Notes: generated from the sequence alone by a model not told the origin. Positions 29,102 to 39,161 are shown, counted from the stretch's first letter. The stretch: DNA of 64,000 nucleotides from Ditibartonella choladocola (GCF_002007565.1 NZ_CP015625.1:1178001-1242000), one strand, 5' to 3'. Made by a program: numbers and translations.

Positions 29102-30379
29102 TTACCCGTTATAGCCTCTGATGACAAGACTTTCGTTTTGACCACCAAACCCGAAAGAATTTGAAAGAACAGATGTCACCTTCGCCTTGCGGCATTTGTT
29201 TGGAACAACATCAAGCTGGATAGCCGGATCAGGTTCATCATAATTGATGGTCGGTGGCATAATTCCTGTCCGGATGGTCAAAAGCGAAAAAACAGCCTCT
29301 ATAGCACCGGCCGCGGTCAATGTGTGGCCGATCATGGACTTGTTCGATGACACCGGAACCTTATGGATATGTTCGCCAAATACATTCGACAAAGCGAGAT
29401 ATTCCATTTTTTCATTTTCCGGCGTGGAAGTCCCATGGGCGTTGATATAATCAATATCATCAATGCCGATGCCCGCATCTTCCAATGCTTTGCGCATTGA
29501 GCCGGTTGCGGGTGACGCGTCGGGTTTGGAACGGGTGCGATGAAAATCGTCAGCCGTTTCACCGCATCCTGCAAGCAGCCCCAGAACCTTCGCGCCGCGT
29601 TTTAATGCGCTTTCGAGAGATTCAAGAACAAGTGCTCCCGCACCTTCAGCCATGACAAAACCGTCACGGCCTTTGCTGAAAGGTTTTGAAGCCTTTTCAG
29701 GTATCTGGTTCTGGGTTGATAAAGCCGATAGCAGAGAAAAGCGTATCAACGCTTCGGCAGATACCGAACCGTCGGTACCAATTGTCAATGCACGATCGGT
29801 TTCGCCGCGTCTTATCGCTTCAACACCAAGTTGGATTGCTGTTGCTCCGGACGCACAGGCAGTAGATAAGGTGATTGGCAAACCAATTGTTCCAAACCGG
29901 TCTTTCAATCGTTCGGCTATATATCCGAATTGGGTTGTCTCGAAGAAACTGTGATGGGGATTTTTGGCACAAACTTCCAAAATAGCCTGATAGGAGGGAG
30001 CTTTTTCGTGATCGACTTCAGCATCAAGTGCAAAACGTGATTTCCAATCCAGTTCTACCGGCGGAGCAGCCAGAAACAATGGACCGTTAAATGCAGCTTC
30101 ATCAAGCCCTGCTTCGTTGATTGCTTCGCTTGCTGCAATAGTTGCCAGTTTTTCTGATAAAGCGGAAGCACCGACATGGCTTTCTTCAAGAAAATCGACA
30201 GTGCCGGCTATTTGTGTTGTCAACCCGTCGATCGGAAAACGTGTTATCCGGTGGATACCGCTGACACCATTGATAAGCTTTTGCCAATTTTCTTCTTTAC
30301 CTTGGCCTAAAGAGCTGATGACACCAGCCCCTGTAATTGCGACAAGTGGCCGCCCCAGATGATCGGTATATTTGTCCAT
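29102..30379 (-). CDS. fabF1XL: Beta-ketoacyl-ACP synthase FabF1 of the VLCFA cluster
   Basis: The 425-residue condensing enzyme has the complete KAS II triad: C175 in LSTACASGAT, H315 in INAHGTSTP and H352 in MIGHTLTAAG, with the conserved lysine just before. It is expected to elongate acyl chains on AcpXL toward the C28 length. It lies 10 bases after the FabF2 gene stop on the minus strand, and the two products probably form a heterodimer because FabF2 lacks the active site (inference). The symbol follows rhizobial usage. Confidence 0.88.
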   Translation of the reverse strand: MDKYTDHLGRPLVAITGAGVISSLGQGKEENWQKLINGVSGIHRITRFPIDGLTTQIAGTVDFLEESHVGASALSEKLATIAASEAINEAGLDEAAFNGPLFLAAPPVELDWKSRFALDAEVDHEKAPSYQAILEVCAKNPHHSFFETTQFGYIAERLKDRFGTIGLPITLSTACASGATAIQLGVEAIRRGETDRALTIGTDGSVSAEALIRFSLLSALSTQNQIPEKASKPFSKGRDGFVMAEGAGALVLESLESALKRGAKVLGLLAGCGETADDFHRTRSKPDASPATGSMRKALEDAGIGIDDIDYINAHGTSTPENEKMEYLALSNVFGEHIHKVPVSSNKSMIGHTLTAAGAIEAVFSLLTIRTGIMPPTINYDEPDPAIQLDVVPNKCRKAKVTSVLSNSFGFGGQNESLVIRGYNG

Positions 30380-30389
30380 TACAAATCCT

Positions 30390-31583
30390 TTAGCCAGCTA
30401 TAAGCCGTGCCATACCTTCGGCTCTCGTTGTGCCAACTGTTGAAACAATGACGCTTTCAAGATTACCGTCGAACGGTTTTTCATCTTCACTCAAGGCTTT
30501 GAACGCTTGTTTTTTCTTTATCGCTATAGCACCTAGAGCCAAAGCCAGAGGAAACTGGGCTTCACGCCAATGACCGAACAAAGTGGAAATACCACGATAA
30601 GGAAGTCCGCTTTTATCCCATAAAGCTTTTTCGGTTCCGGTGATGCCTTTCACACCTGACGCACCCGATACAACCAGATCATTTTGTACTGGCCCGCCGG
30701 TTCCTTTGACATGTTCAAACATTCTCTCCAATGTTTTATCAAGGGAAGCGGTTTTTCGGTTTGTTTGATCGGTCACAAAGTCGGAAACAGTGGCGTAAAT
30801 CTTTGCGCCGCGTTTTTTGGCATATTCCAAACTTTCAAGAACGAGGAAAACACCGCCTGAGCCGGTAACAAGCCCGCCGCCTTGGGAATTTTCCCGCTGC
30901 CAGACCGGAGACCACCCGTCCCGTTTCAAAAGTTGTCCCAGTTCCTGTCCCAAAAGCATATCATAATGTTGGGAATTATAAGACCCTCCAACAAGAGCAT
31001 GAGTGCTCTGGCCGGATTGAATTCTTGCAGTTGCAACCATAAAAGCCGCAAGACCGCTTGCCTCTTCCCCCATGAAGCTGCGGGAAGAACCGATAACCTT
31101 GTGAACAATAGAGATATTGCCAGCCAAAAGATTGGATAATTGCGCCAAAAAAAGAGTTGGCCGTAATTCGGTTGAAAGCGTTTCATTCAACATGACACCA
31201 CGGTTTGTTGATGTCCTGCCTTTGTTGAGAATTTCAACATCGACATTGATGTCGCGCTCGCCGCCACCGGCAGCAACAATCATATCCATGGTTGAAGTTA
31301 CCGGAAGGTCATCTTTGACACCGGCATCTTCCAATGCGAGACCGGCTGCATAAGTGCCCAATCTCTGCCATGTTTCCATCTGTCGCTGATCGCTGCGCTT
31401 GGGAATTTGCAGGCTCCAGTCAACTTCACCAAGAGCGTGAACTGTATAAGGAGCAAAGCTTTCCTGATCGAGGTGGGGAGCGAGCGGAGACGCATTCAAC
31501 ATCTCCCAATGTTTCTCGACACCCTCTCCAAGGGAGCTTATCAGACCTATACCGGTAATGACGACAGAATGGTTGTTTGGCAT
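30390..31583 (-). CDS. fabF2XL: FabF2, ketosynthase homologue without active-site cysteine
   Basis: The 397-residue protein has the thiolase fold of KAS enzymes (VVITGIGLISSLG at the start, GSGGVFLVLESLEYAKKRGA, FGHWREAQFPLALALG). At the nucleophile position it reads MGEEASG, with E174 where FabF1 has cysteine. The first histidine motif NAHGTSTP is replaced by SGASG (306-310); only the second histidine (H338) remains. It resembles the chain length factor of type II polyketide synthases, so it is probably the non-catalytic partner of FabF1. acpXL lies 9 bases upstream in the operon. Confidence 0.83.
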   Translation of the reverse strand: MPNNHSVVITGIGLISSLGEGVEKHWEMLNASPLAPHLDQESFAPYTVHALGEVDWSLQIPKRSDQRQMETWQRLGTYAAGLALEDAGVKDDLPVTSTMDMIVAAGGGERDINVDVEILNKGRTSTNRGVMLNETLSTELRPTLFLAQLSNLLAGNISIVHKVIGSSRSFMGEEASGLAAFMVATARIQSGQSTHALVGGSYNSQHYDMLLGQELGQLLKRDGWSPVWQRENSQGGGLVTGSGGVFLVLESLEYAKKRGAKIYATVSDFVTDQTNRKTASLDKTLERMFEHVKGTGGPVQNDLVVSGASGVKGITGTEKALWDKSGLPYRGISTLFGHWREAQFPLALALGAIAIKKKQAFKALSEDEKPFDGNLESVIVSTVGTTRAEGMARLIAG

Positions 31584-31592
31584 TATATAAGA

Positions 31593-31880
31593 TTATCCGG
31601 CGTTTTTCTTGGCTTCAACGAGTTCGTCAATCTTCTTGCAAAGATTTTCCAGAACAAAATATTCATCAGTTCCGACTTTGCCTTCATTAACATCCTGCGT
31701 CCATTTTTCCAGCGGTATTTTGATACCGAAATCTTTGTCTATAGCAAAAACAATATCCAGAAAGTCAAGACTATCAATGCCCAGATCGTCGATGGCATGG
31801 CTATCCGGCTTAATCGTATTGCGATCGATCTCGCTTGTTTCAGCGATGATGTCGGCAACTCTGTCAAACGTAGAGGTCAA
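31593..31880 (-). CDS. acpXL: Acyl carrier protein AcpXL
   Basis: Carrier dedicated to the 27-hydroxyoctacosanoyl-type chain of lipid A. The 95-residue protein is acidic and helical, with the phosphopantetheine serine S37 in GIDSLDFLD and the AcpXL-type N terminus [13 protein letters not shown]. The start is a TTG at 31880 with AGGA 8 bases upstream; no ATG fits, and extending to 31913 adds a non-conserved tail. It is the first gene of acpXL-fabF2-fabF1-adh-lpxXL on the minus strand. Confidence 0.93.
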   Translation of the reverse strand: MTSTFDRVADIIAETSEIDRNTIKPDSHAIDDLGIDSLDFLDIVFAIDKDFGIKIPLEKWTQDVNEGKVGTDEYFVLENLCKKIDELVEAKKNAG

Positions 31881-32114
31881 TGTGCAATTCCTTTTAATTG
31901 TTATGGCTGTCAACCAGCCTCTTAGCGAATCTTTCTAGCGTCTTTCTCGATTAAAAAAAAGACTGAAAGCAGAATTAACATTTCTTATTGCTTCACGGAA
32001 ACAATATTCCGCCTCTTCCACTATAAAGCCCGTTCTAATTAGGCTTTTTTATGAAAAAAGAGACGGAATACGGTTTACAAAGACAAGTCAGGTAAAAAAT
32101 GAACAGGATGAAAC

Positions 32115-34430
32115 CTATCCGTTTTGTTTTTGATTCCTTTTTGTATTTGCTTCAAGAACAGCCAATGCAGTCATATTGACAACGCCGCGCGAGGTAACCG
32201 AGGTTGTTAAAATATGGGCCGGTCGTGCCGTACCTAACAGGATTGGCCCTACATGCAGGGCATCTGTCAGATTTTTCACGACGTTGAGCGTGATATTGGC
32301 AGCGTCTAGATTCGGAAAAACAAGAAGATTTGCTTCCCCTTTCAGTCGGGAACCGGGAAAAACACGATCACGCAATATTTGCGAGAGAGCAGCATCACCA
32401 TGCATTTCACCATCCGATTCAAGATCGGGAAAACGTTCGGCGAGAATTTCCGAAGCCTTACGCATCTTTTTCGCAGAATCTGTATCCTTGGAACCGAAAT
32501 TGGAATGTGAAAGCAGTGCGACTTTCGGCTCTATACCAAAGCCGCGAACCTCTTCGGCAGCAAGCGCGGCCATTTCGACAATTTGTTCTGCCGTCGGATC
32601 GGTGTTCACATAAGTATCGGTAAGAAACAGCGTTCCGCGCTGTGAAATTAACAAGCTCAAGGCAGAAAATTGCCCGACTTTGTTTTCAAGGCCGATAATC
32701 TGGTCCACAAGCTGGAGATTTCGGCTAAACCGCCCGCCAAGGCCGCAAATCATCGCGTCTGCTTCGTCACGCATGACTGCCAGCGCGGCAATAGCGGTTG
32801 TAGATGTCCGGACAATGGTTTTAGCTGCTTCCGGTGTGACACCACGCCGCCCTGTGTAATGGAGAAGCAGATCAACGTAATCGCGGTAGCGCGGGTCGTT
32901 TTGCGGGTTAATCAGCTCGAAATCTTTGCCGGGTCTAATTCTTAGGCCAAAACGTTTCAATCGTGCTTCGACAACTTCCGGACGACCGATCAGAATAGGA
33001 ACAGCAGTCTGGTCTTCAAGAACAATTTGGGCGGCACGAAGTACACGCTCGTCTTCACCGTCAGCATAAATAACGCGCTTATGTTGGGCAGATTTGGCAG
33101 CAGCAAAAACCGGCTTCATGATAAGTCCGGAGCGGAAAACAAAGCGGTTCAGCTTGTCTATATAAGCATTCATATCCGTGATCGGTCGTGTCGCGACACC
33201 CGATTCCATCGCGGCTTTTGCAACGGCTGGCGAGATGCGCAGAATAAGCCGGGGGTCAAAAGGCGAGGGGATCAAATAATTCGGACCAAAGTTCAAGGCC
33301 TCGCCCGAATAGGCGCGAGCTGCCACATCGGAAGGTTCTTCTTTGGCGAGAGCTGCAATTGCATAGACAGCCGCCGCTTTCATCTCCTCGTTGATTGCCG
33401 TTGCCCCGACATCAAGTGCACCACGGAAAATATAAGGAAAGCACAAAACATTATTGACCTGATTGGGGTAGTCTGAACGACCGGTACATATCATTGCATC
33501 GGGGCGTACTTTCCGCGCTTCTTCCGGCATAATTTCGGGTGTCGGATTGGCAAGAGCAAGAATGAGTGGCGTTTTAGCCATCTTTGCTACCATTTCAGGT
33601 TTTAAAACATTACCGGCAGAAACGCCCAAAAAAATGTCGGCATCCCCGATGATGTCGTCAAGCTTGCGCGCATCGGTTTTCTGCGCATAGACGCTTTTCC
33701 AGCGATCCATCAAAGCTTCACGCCCTTCATAAACAACGCCTTCAAGATCGCTCACCCAGATATTTTCTTTTTTTGCTCCGAGGCGAACCAATAGATTGAG
33801 GCAGGCAAGGGCGGCCGCTCCGGCTCCGGAAGCGACAATTTTTACATCTTTGATGTTTTTGTGAGCGAGTTCAAGTCCGTTAATAACGGCCGCGCCGACG
33901 ATAATGGCAGTACCGTGCTGGTCGTCGTGAAATACCGGAATATTCATCCGCTCCCTGAGTTGCTCTTCAACTTCAAAACATTCGGGTGCTTTGATGTCTT
34001 CGAGATTGATACCGCCGAAAGTCGGCTCCAATGCTGCAACAGTATCAACAATATGGGGAATGTCATTGGCATCTATTTCAATGTCAAATACATCGATATT
34101 GGCAAATTTTTTGAAGAGTACAGCCTTGCCTTCCATAACCGGCTTGGCTGCGAGCGGTCCTATATTGCCGAGGCCGAGGACTGCCGTACCGTTAGAGACC
34201 ACAGCAACCAGATTTGAGCGTGCAGTATATTCGGCGGCCGTTTTCGGATCATCGTGGATAGCCTCGCAAGGGGCAGCTACACCGGGAGAATAGGCAAGCG
34301 CCAAATCGCGCTGGTTTCCCAAAGGTGTGGTCGGATGTATTTCAAGTTTTCCGGGGTTCGGATAACGGTGATAAAAGAGAGCTGCTTGTTCGAGTTCTAC
34401 TTGACGGGGGGATTTGTTTTTTTGTGACAT
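32115..34430 (-). CDS. maeB: NADP-dependent malic enzyme, MaeB hybrid type
   Basis: The 771-residue protein has an N-terminal malic enzyme (to about residue 430): [16 protein letters not shown], metal-binding [17 protein letters not shown] and the nucleotide fold [18 protein letters not shown]-terminal phosphotransacetylase-like domain follows ([27 protein letters not shown]). In MaeB enzymes the second domain is regulatory and binds acetyl-CoA rather than acting as a transacetylase. It yields NADPH and pyruvate from malate. It lies 16 bases after the SDR gene stop, suggesting a two-gene unit. Confidence 0.95.
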   Translation of the reverse strand: MSQKNKSPRQVELEQAALFYHRYPNPGKLEIHPTTPLGNQRDLALAYSPGVAAPCEAIHDDPKTAAEYTARSNLVAVVSNGTAVLGLGNIGPLAAKPVMEGKAVLFKKFANIDVFDIEIDANDIPHIVDTVAALEPTFGGINLEDIKAPECFEVEEQLRERMNIPVFHDDQHGTAIIVGAAVINGLELAHKNIKDVKIVASGAGAAALACLNLLVRLGAKKENIWVSDLEGVVYEGREALMDRWKSVYAQKTDARKLDDIIGDADIFLGVSAGNVLKPEMVAKMAKTPLILALANPTPEIMPEEARKVRPDAMICTGRSDYPNQVNNVLCFPYIFRGALDVGATAINEEMKAAAVYAIAALAKEEPSDVAARAYSGEALNFGPNYLIPSPFDPRLILRISPAVAKAAMESGVATRPITDMNAYIDKLNRFVFRSGLIMKPVFAAAKSAQHKRVIYADGEDERVLRAAQIVLEDQTAVPILIGRPEVVEARLKRFGLRIRPGKDFELINPQNDPRYRDYVDLLLHYTGRRGVTPEAAKTIVRTSTTAIAALAVMRDEADAMICGLGGRFSRNLQLVDQIIGLENKVGQFSALSLLISQRGTLFLTDTYVNTDPTAEQIVEMAALAAEEVRGFGIEPKVALLSHSNFGSKDTDSAKKMRKASEILAERFPDLESDGEMHGDAALSQILRDRVFPGSRLKGEANLLVFPNLDAANITLNVVKNLTDALHVGPILLGTARPAHILTTSVTSRGVVNMTALAVLEANTKRNQKQNG

Positions 34431-34445
34431 CGGGTTAATCCAAAT

Positions 34446-35225
34446 TTAAAAAGCACTTAAATAAGCGCCGCCATCAATGATAAGGTTTTGGCCGGTTATA
34501 AAACCGGATTTTGTCGAGCATAAGAACGCACAAGCATGCCCGAATTCTTCCGGATTTCCGAAACGTTTAGCCGGATTCTGAGTTTGCCTTTTCGCTACGA
34601 TTTCATGAACCGGAATTCCGGTCTTTTCCGATGCTGCGGCAAAACTTTGTTTTAAACGGTCAGTCAAGAACGGACCGGGCAAAAGATTATTGATCGTGAC
34701 ATTGTCTGCAACGACTGTACGCGCAATTCCGGCAAGAAAAGATGTTAAACCGGCGCGGGCTCCGGATGAAAGATCGAGACCGGCAATAGGAGCATAAACC
34801 GATGTCGATGTTATATTAACAATGCGGCCGAATTTTTTGGCAACCATTTTATCAATGACCGCTTTTATCAATTCGATAGGTGTGACCATATTTTGCGTTA
34901 CACCATCGATAATTGTGTTGCGATCAAGCTCACGAAAATCACGAAAGGCAGGACCGTGATTATTTGTGACAAGAATATCGGGATCCGGACATGCTTTGAA
35001 GAGATCTCTCTGTCCTTCTTGAGTTGCAACGTCGCCAACCACTTCGATCACAGTTGCACCAGTAAGCGATTTGATTTCTTTCGCTGTCTCGTGAAGACTT
35101 TCGCCATGTCGTCCGTTAATGACAACTTCACATCCTTCTTTAGCCAAAGCGATTGCACAAGCTTTGCCTAATCCTTTACTTGACGCGCATATAATCGCTT
35201 TACGTGTTGTTAAACCCAAATCCAT
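34446..35225 (-). CDS. Short-chain dehydrogenase-like protein with altered active site
   Basis: The 259-residue SDR has a nucleotide motif CASSKGLGKA, N-A-G replaced by TNNHGPAF, and a serine in VNITSTSVYAP (about 140). Where a YxxxK motif is expected it reads SSGARAGL, so Tyr is S153 and Lys is R157. A C-terminal ITGQNLIIDGGAY is normal. The substrate is unknown. Related sequences annotated as 3-oxoacyl-ACP reductases occur in Hyphomicrobiales, but the missing residues argue against a standard reductase. It precedes maeB on the minus strand. Confidence 0.78.
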   Translation of the reverse strand: MDLGLTTRKAIICASSKGLGKACAIALAKEGCEVVINGRHGESLHETAKEIKSLTGATVIEVVGDVATQEGQRDLFKACPDPDILVTNNHGPAFRDFRELDRNTIIDGVTQNMVTPIELIKAVIDKMVAKKFGRIVNITSTSVYAPIAGLDLSSGARAGLTSFLAGIARTVVADNVTINNLLPGPFLTDRLKQSFAAASEKTGIPVHEIVAKRQTQNPAKRFGNPEEFGHACAFLCSTKSGFITGQNLIIDGGAYLSAF

Positions 35226-35350
35226 AGTATTTTTCTTTCAATCCACCTTTTATAATATAAGAACTGGATTATGTCGGCTTTTTTAAGTGGATGCCGCTGT
35301 TTTTCATTTTTAGTTGTCGAGATATAGTCTAACTATCCGCAACTGTCATG

Positions 35351-35385
35351 AGCTACAGGAATGTGTAGCTTACACGAATGTGTTA
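35351..35385. promoter_or_regulatory. inverted and direct repeats upstream of the Mla operon
   Basis: AGCTACA (35351-35357) and TGTAGCT (35364-35370) form a perfect 7-bp inverted repeat, and GAATGTGT occurs twice, at 35359-35366 and 35376-35383. They lie about 100 bases before the permease gene and between divergent genes, where an operator is plausible. No known site was matched. Confidence 0.3.
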
Positions 35386-35485
35386 TGTCCAGAAAAACAT
35401 AGTTAATTGGAGATTAATCTTTCTCGATGATATTTAGGAATGTATTGAGAAGAATCGACATTTCAGGGGGAAATGAACAGGTTGA

Positions 35486-36655
35486 ATGAGTGATCGTATG
35501 AAGTCGGCACAACAGAAGTTAAATAAACCGGCAATGGTTAGACATGATATAGAGGACGGAGTTCTGTCTGTTTCGTGTCTTGGCTATTGGAATACGCATA
35601 CGGTATATCTTATCGACGATGAATTACGCAAACTCGAACACGCCGAGTGCAAAAAAGCTGTATTGGATGCTTCCGGTCTCGAAACTCTGGACACCGCCGG
35701 TGCATGGGTGCTCGAACGCCTTTATGTCAAGCTCAAAGAACGCAACATAGAGGTCGAGCTGACAGGAACCAAGCATTCGTGGCATTCGCTTCTCATTACT
35801 GTCGGCAAAAGTTTTTCCAATAAAGATGATACACTGAACGAACCCAAGCTACCTGCTTATATCCGCTTTTTTTCCGCCCTGGGTGAAAGGGTCATTAACA
35901 GCTACCACGATTTTTTATTGGCAATGGATATATTGGGTGCGACGATTCGCGGTTCCCAGATGAAAAAAGGGCGAGGGTCCGGGGTGAGCCTGCCTGCTGT
36001 TGTGACACAGATCGACCGGATGGGGGTAGGGGCCGTTCCGATTATCATTCTTATGTCATTTATTGTGGGGGCAATTATTGCCCAGCAAGGTGCATTCCAG
36101 TTGCGGCTTTTCGGTGCAGAAATTTTTGTTGTCGATCTGGTTGGTATCCTTGTTTTTCGTGAACTCGGTGTGCTTTTAACGGCGATTATGATTGCCGGAC
36201 GATCGGGAAGTGCCATCACCGCAGAAATCGGCTCTATGAAAATGCGCGAAGAAACCGACGCATTAAAAGTTATGGGGCTTAACCCGATAGGTGTTCTGAT
36301 TTTTCCGCGACTCGTCGCTTTGGCGATTATTTTGCCACTCCTGACAGTTATTTCCGATCTTGCAGCATTGATCGGCGCAGGCGTTGTTGCAAACCTTTAT
36401 TCCAATATTTCGTATGCAGCCTTTATTACCCGTCTGAATGACGCTGTCTATACGACAACCTACTTTGCCGGTCTTATCAAGGCTCCTTTCATGGCACTGA
36501 TTATCGGAATCATTGCTTCGGTCGAGGGGATGAAGGTTGGTGGCAGTGCAGAATCATTGGGGCAACGCGTAACATCTTCGGTCGTCAAGTCCATTTTTGT
36601 TGTTATCGTCATCGACGGTTTTTTTGCAATCTTCTATGCTGCGATCAATTTTTAA
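35486..36655 (+). CDS. MlaE-type lipid ABC transporter permease with STAS-like N-terminus
   Basis: The 389-residue inner membrane protein has an N-terminal STAS-like domain (about residues 15-110; KAVLDASGLETLDTAGA). A five- to six-helix MlaE permease domain follows (SLPAVVTQIDRMGVGAVPIIILM; FRELGVLLTAIMIAGRSGSAI; LVALAIILPLLTV). It transports phospholipid between inner and outer membranes with the ATPase, MCE protein and lipoprotein that follow. ATG 35486 has AGG 4 bases upstream, and another ATG at 35498 is possible. The fusion of STAS and MlaE is common in alphaproteobacteria. Confidence 0.9.
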   Translation: MSDRMKSAQQKLNKPAMVRHDIEDGVLSVSCLGYWNTHTVYLIDDELRKLEHAECKKAVLDASGLETLDTAGAWVLERLYVKLKERNIEVELTGTKHSWHSLLITVGKSFSNKDDTLNEPKLPAYIRFFSALGERVINSYHDFLLAMDILGATIRGSQMKKGRGSGVSLPAVVTQIDRMGVGAVPIIILMSFIVGAIIAQQGAFQLRLFGAEIFVVDLVGILVFRELGVLLTAIMIAGRSGSAITAEIGSMKMREETDALKVMGLNPIGVLIFPRLVALAIILPLLTVISDLAALIGAGVVANLYSNISYAAFITRLNDAVYTTTYFAGLIKAPFMALIIGIIASVEGMKVGGSAESLGQRVTSSVVKSIFVVIVIDGFFAIFYAAINF

Positions 36656-36666
36656 GAGGTTTTAAG

Positions 36667-37506
36667 GTGAAAAGAGCCAAACGAAACCATTCGACACTGG
36701 ATCTCACAACCGATGAAATCATTTCGGTTCGTGATGTTACAGTGCAGTTCGGCAGCAAGAAAGTTCTCGATGGACTTAATCTCGATATTCACCGTGGTGA
36801 AATTCTTGGGTTCATAGGACCATCGGGTGCCGGAAAATCCGTGTTAATGAGAACAATTCTGGGGCTTAATAAAAAAGTATCCGGACATATCAAAATTCTG
36901 GGACAGGATATTGATGAAATTTCAGACAATGAAAAAGTCGAGATTGATATGCGTATGGGCGTATTATTCCAACATGGCGCCTTGTTTTCGGCATTGAATG
37001 TCTTGGAAAATATACAGGTTCCCATGCGCGAATACCTGGATTTATCGCCGAAATTGATGGACGAACTTGCGAGATTGAAAATTTCTCTGGTCGGGCTGGA
37101 GGCCGATACGGCCGAAAAATATCCTTCTGAGCTTTCAGGTGGTATGATTAAACGTGCAGCACTTGCGCGTGCTTTGGCACTCGACCCGCATATTGTGTTT
37201 CTTGATGAACCGACATCCGGCCTTGACCCGATCGGTGCGGCAGATTTCGATCTTCTTATTGAAGATTTACGCGACACTATGGGATTAACTGTATATATGG
37301 TAACACACGACCTTGATAGCCTCTACGCTGTTTGTGACAGAATAGCGGTTCTCGGTCATAAAAAGGTTATGGTTGAAGGTACGATAGAGGATATGTTGAA
37401 GTTTGACGATCCATGGGTTCAATCGTATTTTCGTGGAAAACGGGCAAGGCAGATTGTTCCGCATAAACGCCACCCCGAACCTGAAATAAAAGAGACGGCA
37501 GAGTAA
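36667..37506 (+). CDS. MlaF-type lipid ABC transporter ATPase
   Basis: The 279-residue ATPase has Walker A GPSGAGKS, the Q-loop in VLFQHGALFSAL, signature LSGGMIKRAALARAL and Walker B HIVFLDEPTSGLDP. The LFQHGALF phrase and sequence between are typical of MlaF/MKL. The start is GTG 36667, 11 bases after the permease stop. It supplies energy to the Mla permease; the MCE gene follows after one base. Confidence 0.94.
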   Translation: MKRAKRNHSTLDLTTDEIISVRDVTVQFGSKKVLDGLNLDIHRGEILGFIGPSGAGKSVLMRTILGLNKKVSGHIKILGQDIDEISDNEKVEIDMRMGVLFQHGALFSALNVLENIQVPMREYLDLSPKLMDELARLKISLVGLEADTAEKYPSELSGGMIKRAALARALALDPHIVFLDEPTSGLDPIGAADFDLLIEDLRDTMGLTVYMVTHDLDSLYAVCDRIAVLGHKKVMVEGTIEDMLKFDDPWVQSYFRGKRARQIVPHKRHPEPEIKETAE

Positions 37507-37507
37507 G

Positions 37508-38473
37508 ATGGAAACCAGAGCAGATTATGTGACAGTCGGTATCTTCACTGTGGTGACGCTTATCGCTGCTTTTATGATCGTTTATTTCATTGCCCGAATG
37601 GGTGATTCCCACCAGCTCGAACCTTTGGATGTCCGCATTCCCGGCTCTGTTACCGGATTGGGCGAAAGCAGTCAGGTATTCTTTAACGGTATACGCGTTG
37701 GTACCGTGCGCCGCCTTGTTCTCGATGACACCAACCCCAATATGGTTATCGCAAAAACAGAGATTAACGGCACAACGCCGATAACCCGCTCGACAGTTGC
37801 AACATTGGGATTTCAAGGGTTGACGGGACTTGCTTTTATCGAACTTAAAGGTGGTAGCTTGAAAGAACCGAATCTCCTCGAAGAGGCAAAGAAAGAAGAT
37901 ACAGTTGCACGTATTGATGCCGATCCTTCAACATTCAACAATCTTCTGGCAACCGCACAAGATATTTTTGCCCGTGCAAATTCGACATTGGGCGAAATGG
38001 AACGATTTATGAAGGATTCACGCGAGCCTCTTACAGAAACGATAAAAAATACCCGCAATTTCTCTGCGACGTTGAACAACAACACCGACAATGTTCAAAA
38101 AATTCTTGATGATACCAGACAGATGATGGCGCGACTGAATACCGCCTCGGAAAAAGCCGATTCCATTATGGCCAAGCTTGACAATATGCTCTCGCCGGAT
38201 AACCGGAACAGTGTCATTGTTCAGGCTCAACAAACCTTGGCCTCTATTCAAAAGGCGGCCGATACTATAAACGAACATATAGGACCTATCGCCAATAATC
38301 TGGAACGTTTTTCGGGGCAGGGGTTACGAAATGTCGAGGCTCTTGTCAGTGATAGCCGTCGTTCGGTTGACCGGATAGAAAGAGCCATTTCGGATTTGGA
38401 ACGTGATCCACAACGCGTGTTATTCGGCGGGACGGGGACTGTTCCACAATATGACGGGAGAACACGTCGATGA
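37508..38473 (+). CDS. MCE domain lipid-binding protein (MlaD-like)
   Basis: The 321-residue protein has one N-terminal transmembrane helix (VGIFTVVTLIAAFMIVYFI, about 10-28) and a periplasmic MCE domain (about 40-120; GSVTGLGESSQVFFNGIRVGTV, TLGFQGLTGLAFIEL). A long helical tail from 140 to the end (heptad-like segments around NNNTDNVQKIL) is rich in N and Q. It is the lipid-binding ring of the transporter. The tail is longer than in E. coli MlaD. It overlaps the next gene by ATGA. Confidence 0.93.
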   Translation: METRADYVTVGIFTVVTLIAAFMIVYFIARMGDSHQLEPLDVRIPGSVTGLGESSQVFFNGIRVGTVRRLVLDDTNPNMVIAKTEINGTTPITRSTVATLGFQGLTGLAFIELKGGSLKEPNLLEEAKKEDTVARIDADPSTFNNLLATAQDIFARANSTLGEMERFMKDSREPLTETIKNTRNFSATLNNNTDNVQKILDDTRQMMARLNTASEKADSIMAKLDNMLSPDNRNSVIVQAQQTLASIQKAADTINEHIGPIANNLERFSGQGLRNVEALVSDSRRSVDRIERAISDLERDPQRVLFGGTGTVPQYDGRTRR

Positions 38474-39081
38474 TAACAGAACGGAAAAAAGTCAGTCGGT
38501 TTCTCTCGGTTTCTTTGGGAATCATGTTTACTGCATCGGTTCTTTCCGCCTGTGGTACACCTTCACGCGACACTTATGATCTATCAATCGGCAATGCCAC
38601 GCTTGAGGGCGCGCAAAAACATCCGAAAATACAAATTCTGGTTGAACAACCGGATGCCGTTAAAGCACTTGACGGACAGGACATTGTTGTCAAACAGGGC
38701 GGTTCTATTTCCTATCTGAAACGGGCCCAATGGAGCGATCGTCTCCCCGATCTTGTTCAGGCACGTCTCATTCAAGCTTATGACAATAGCAATCATTTCG
38801 GCGGTGTCGGGCGTCCGGGAGACGGCTTGGCTATCAATTATCGAATCCTCTCGGACATTCGTTCATTTGACGTCAATGTTATGAATGGGCATAATGTGGC
38901 GACCCTTGAGATTGCCGTAAAAATTATGGATGACAGAAACGGTAATATAAAAGCGCAGAAAGTTTTCACGGCCAATTCACCTGTATCGGGTACAAACAAC
39001 AATCAATATGCTGCCGCTCTGGATAATGCTTTCAAAAAAATTACCAATGATATTGTCAACTGGACAGTTTCGTCTATTTAG
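38470..39081 (+). CDS. ABC-type transport auxiliary lipoprotein (PqiC-like)
   Basis: The 203-residue protein has a lipoprotein signal ending in LSAC (about 25-28) and an ABC transporter auxiliary domain (DUF330/PqiC type) with LVEQPDAVKALDGQDIVV and LPDLVQARLIQAYDNS. In Mla-like systems of alphaproteobacteria such lipoproteins take the outer membrane side of the bridge. It starts within the stop of the MCE gene (ATGA overlap), so it ends the four-gene operon. Confidence 0.88.
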   Translation: MITERKKVSRFLSVSLGIMFTASVLSACGTPSRDTYDLSIGNATLEGAQKHPKIQILVEQPDAVKALDGQDIVVKQGGSISYLKRAQWSDRLPDLVQARLIQAYDNSNHFGGVGRPGDGLAINYRILSDIRSFDVNVMNGHNVATLEIAVKIMDDRNGNIKAQKVFTANSPVSGTNNNQYAAALDNAFKKITNDIVNWTVSSI

Positions 39082-39161
39082 CCAAGGGTTTTTAGCTGGT
39101 TTCGCAAATCATAATGCTGCAAGCCACTCGCTCAACGAGCTTGCGCCTGCTTTTTCGTGAT

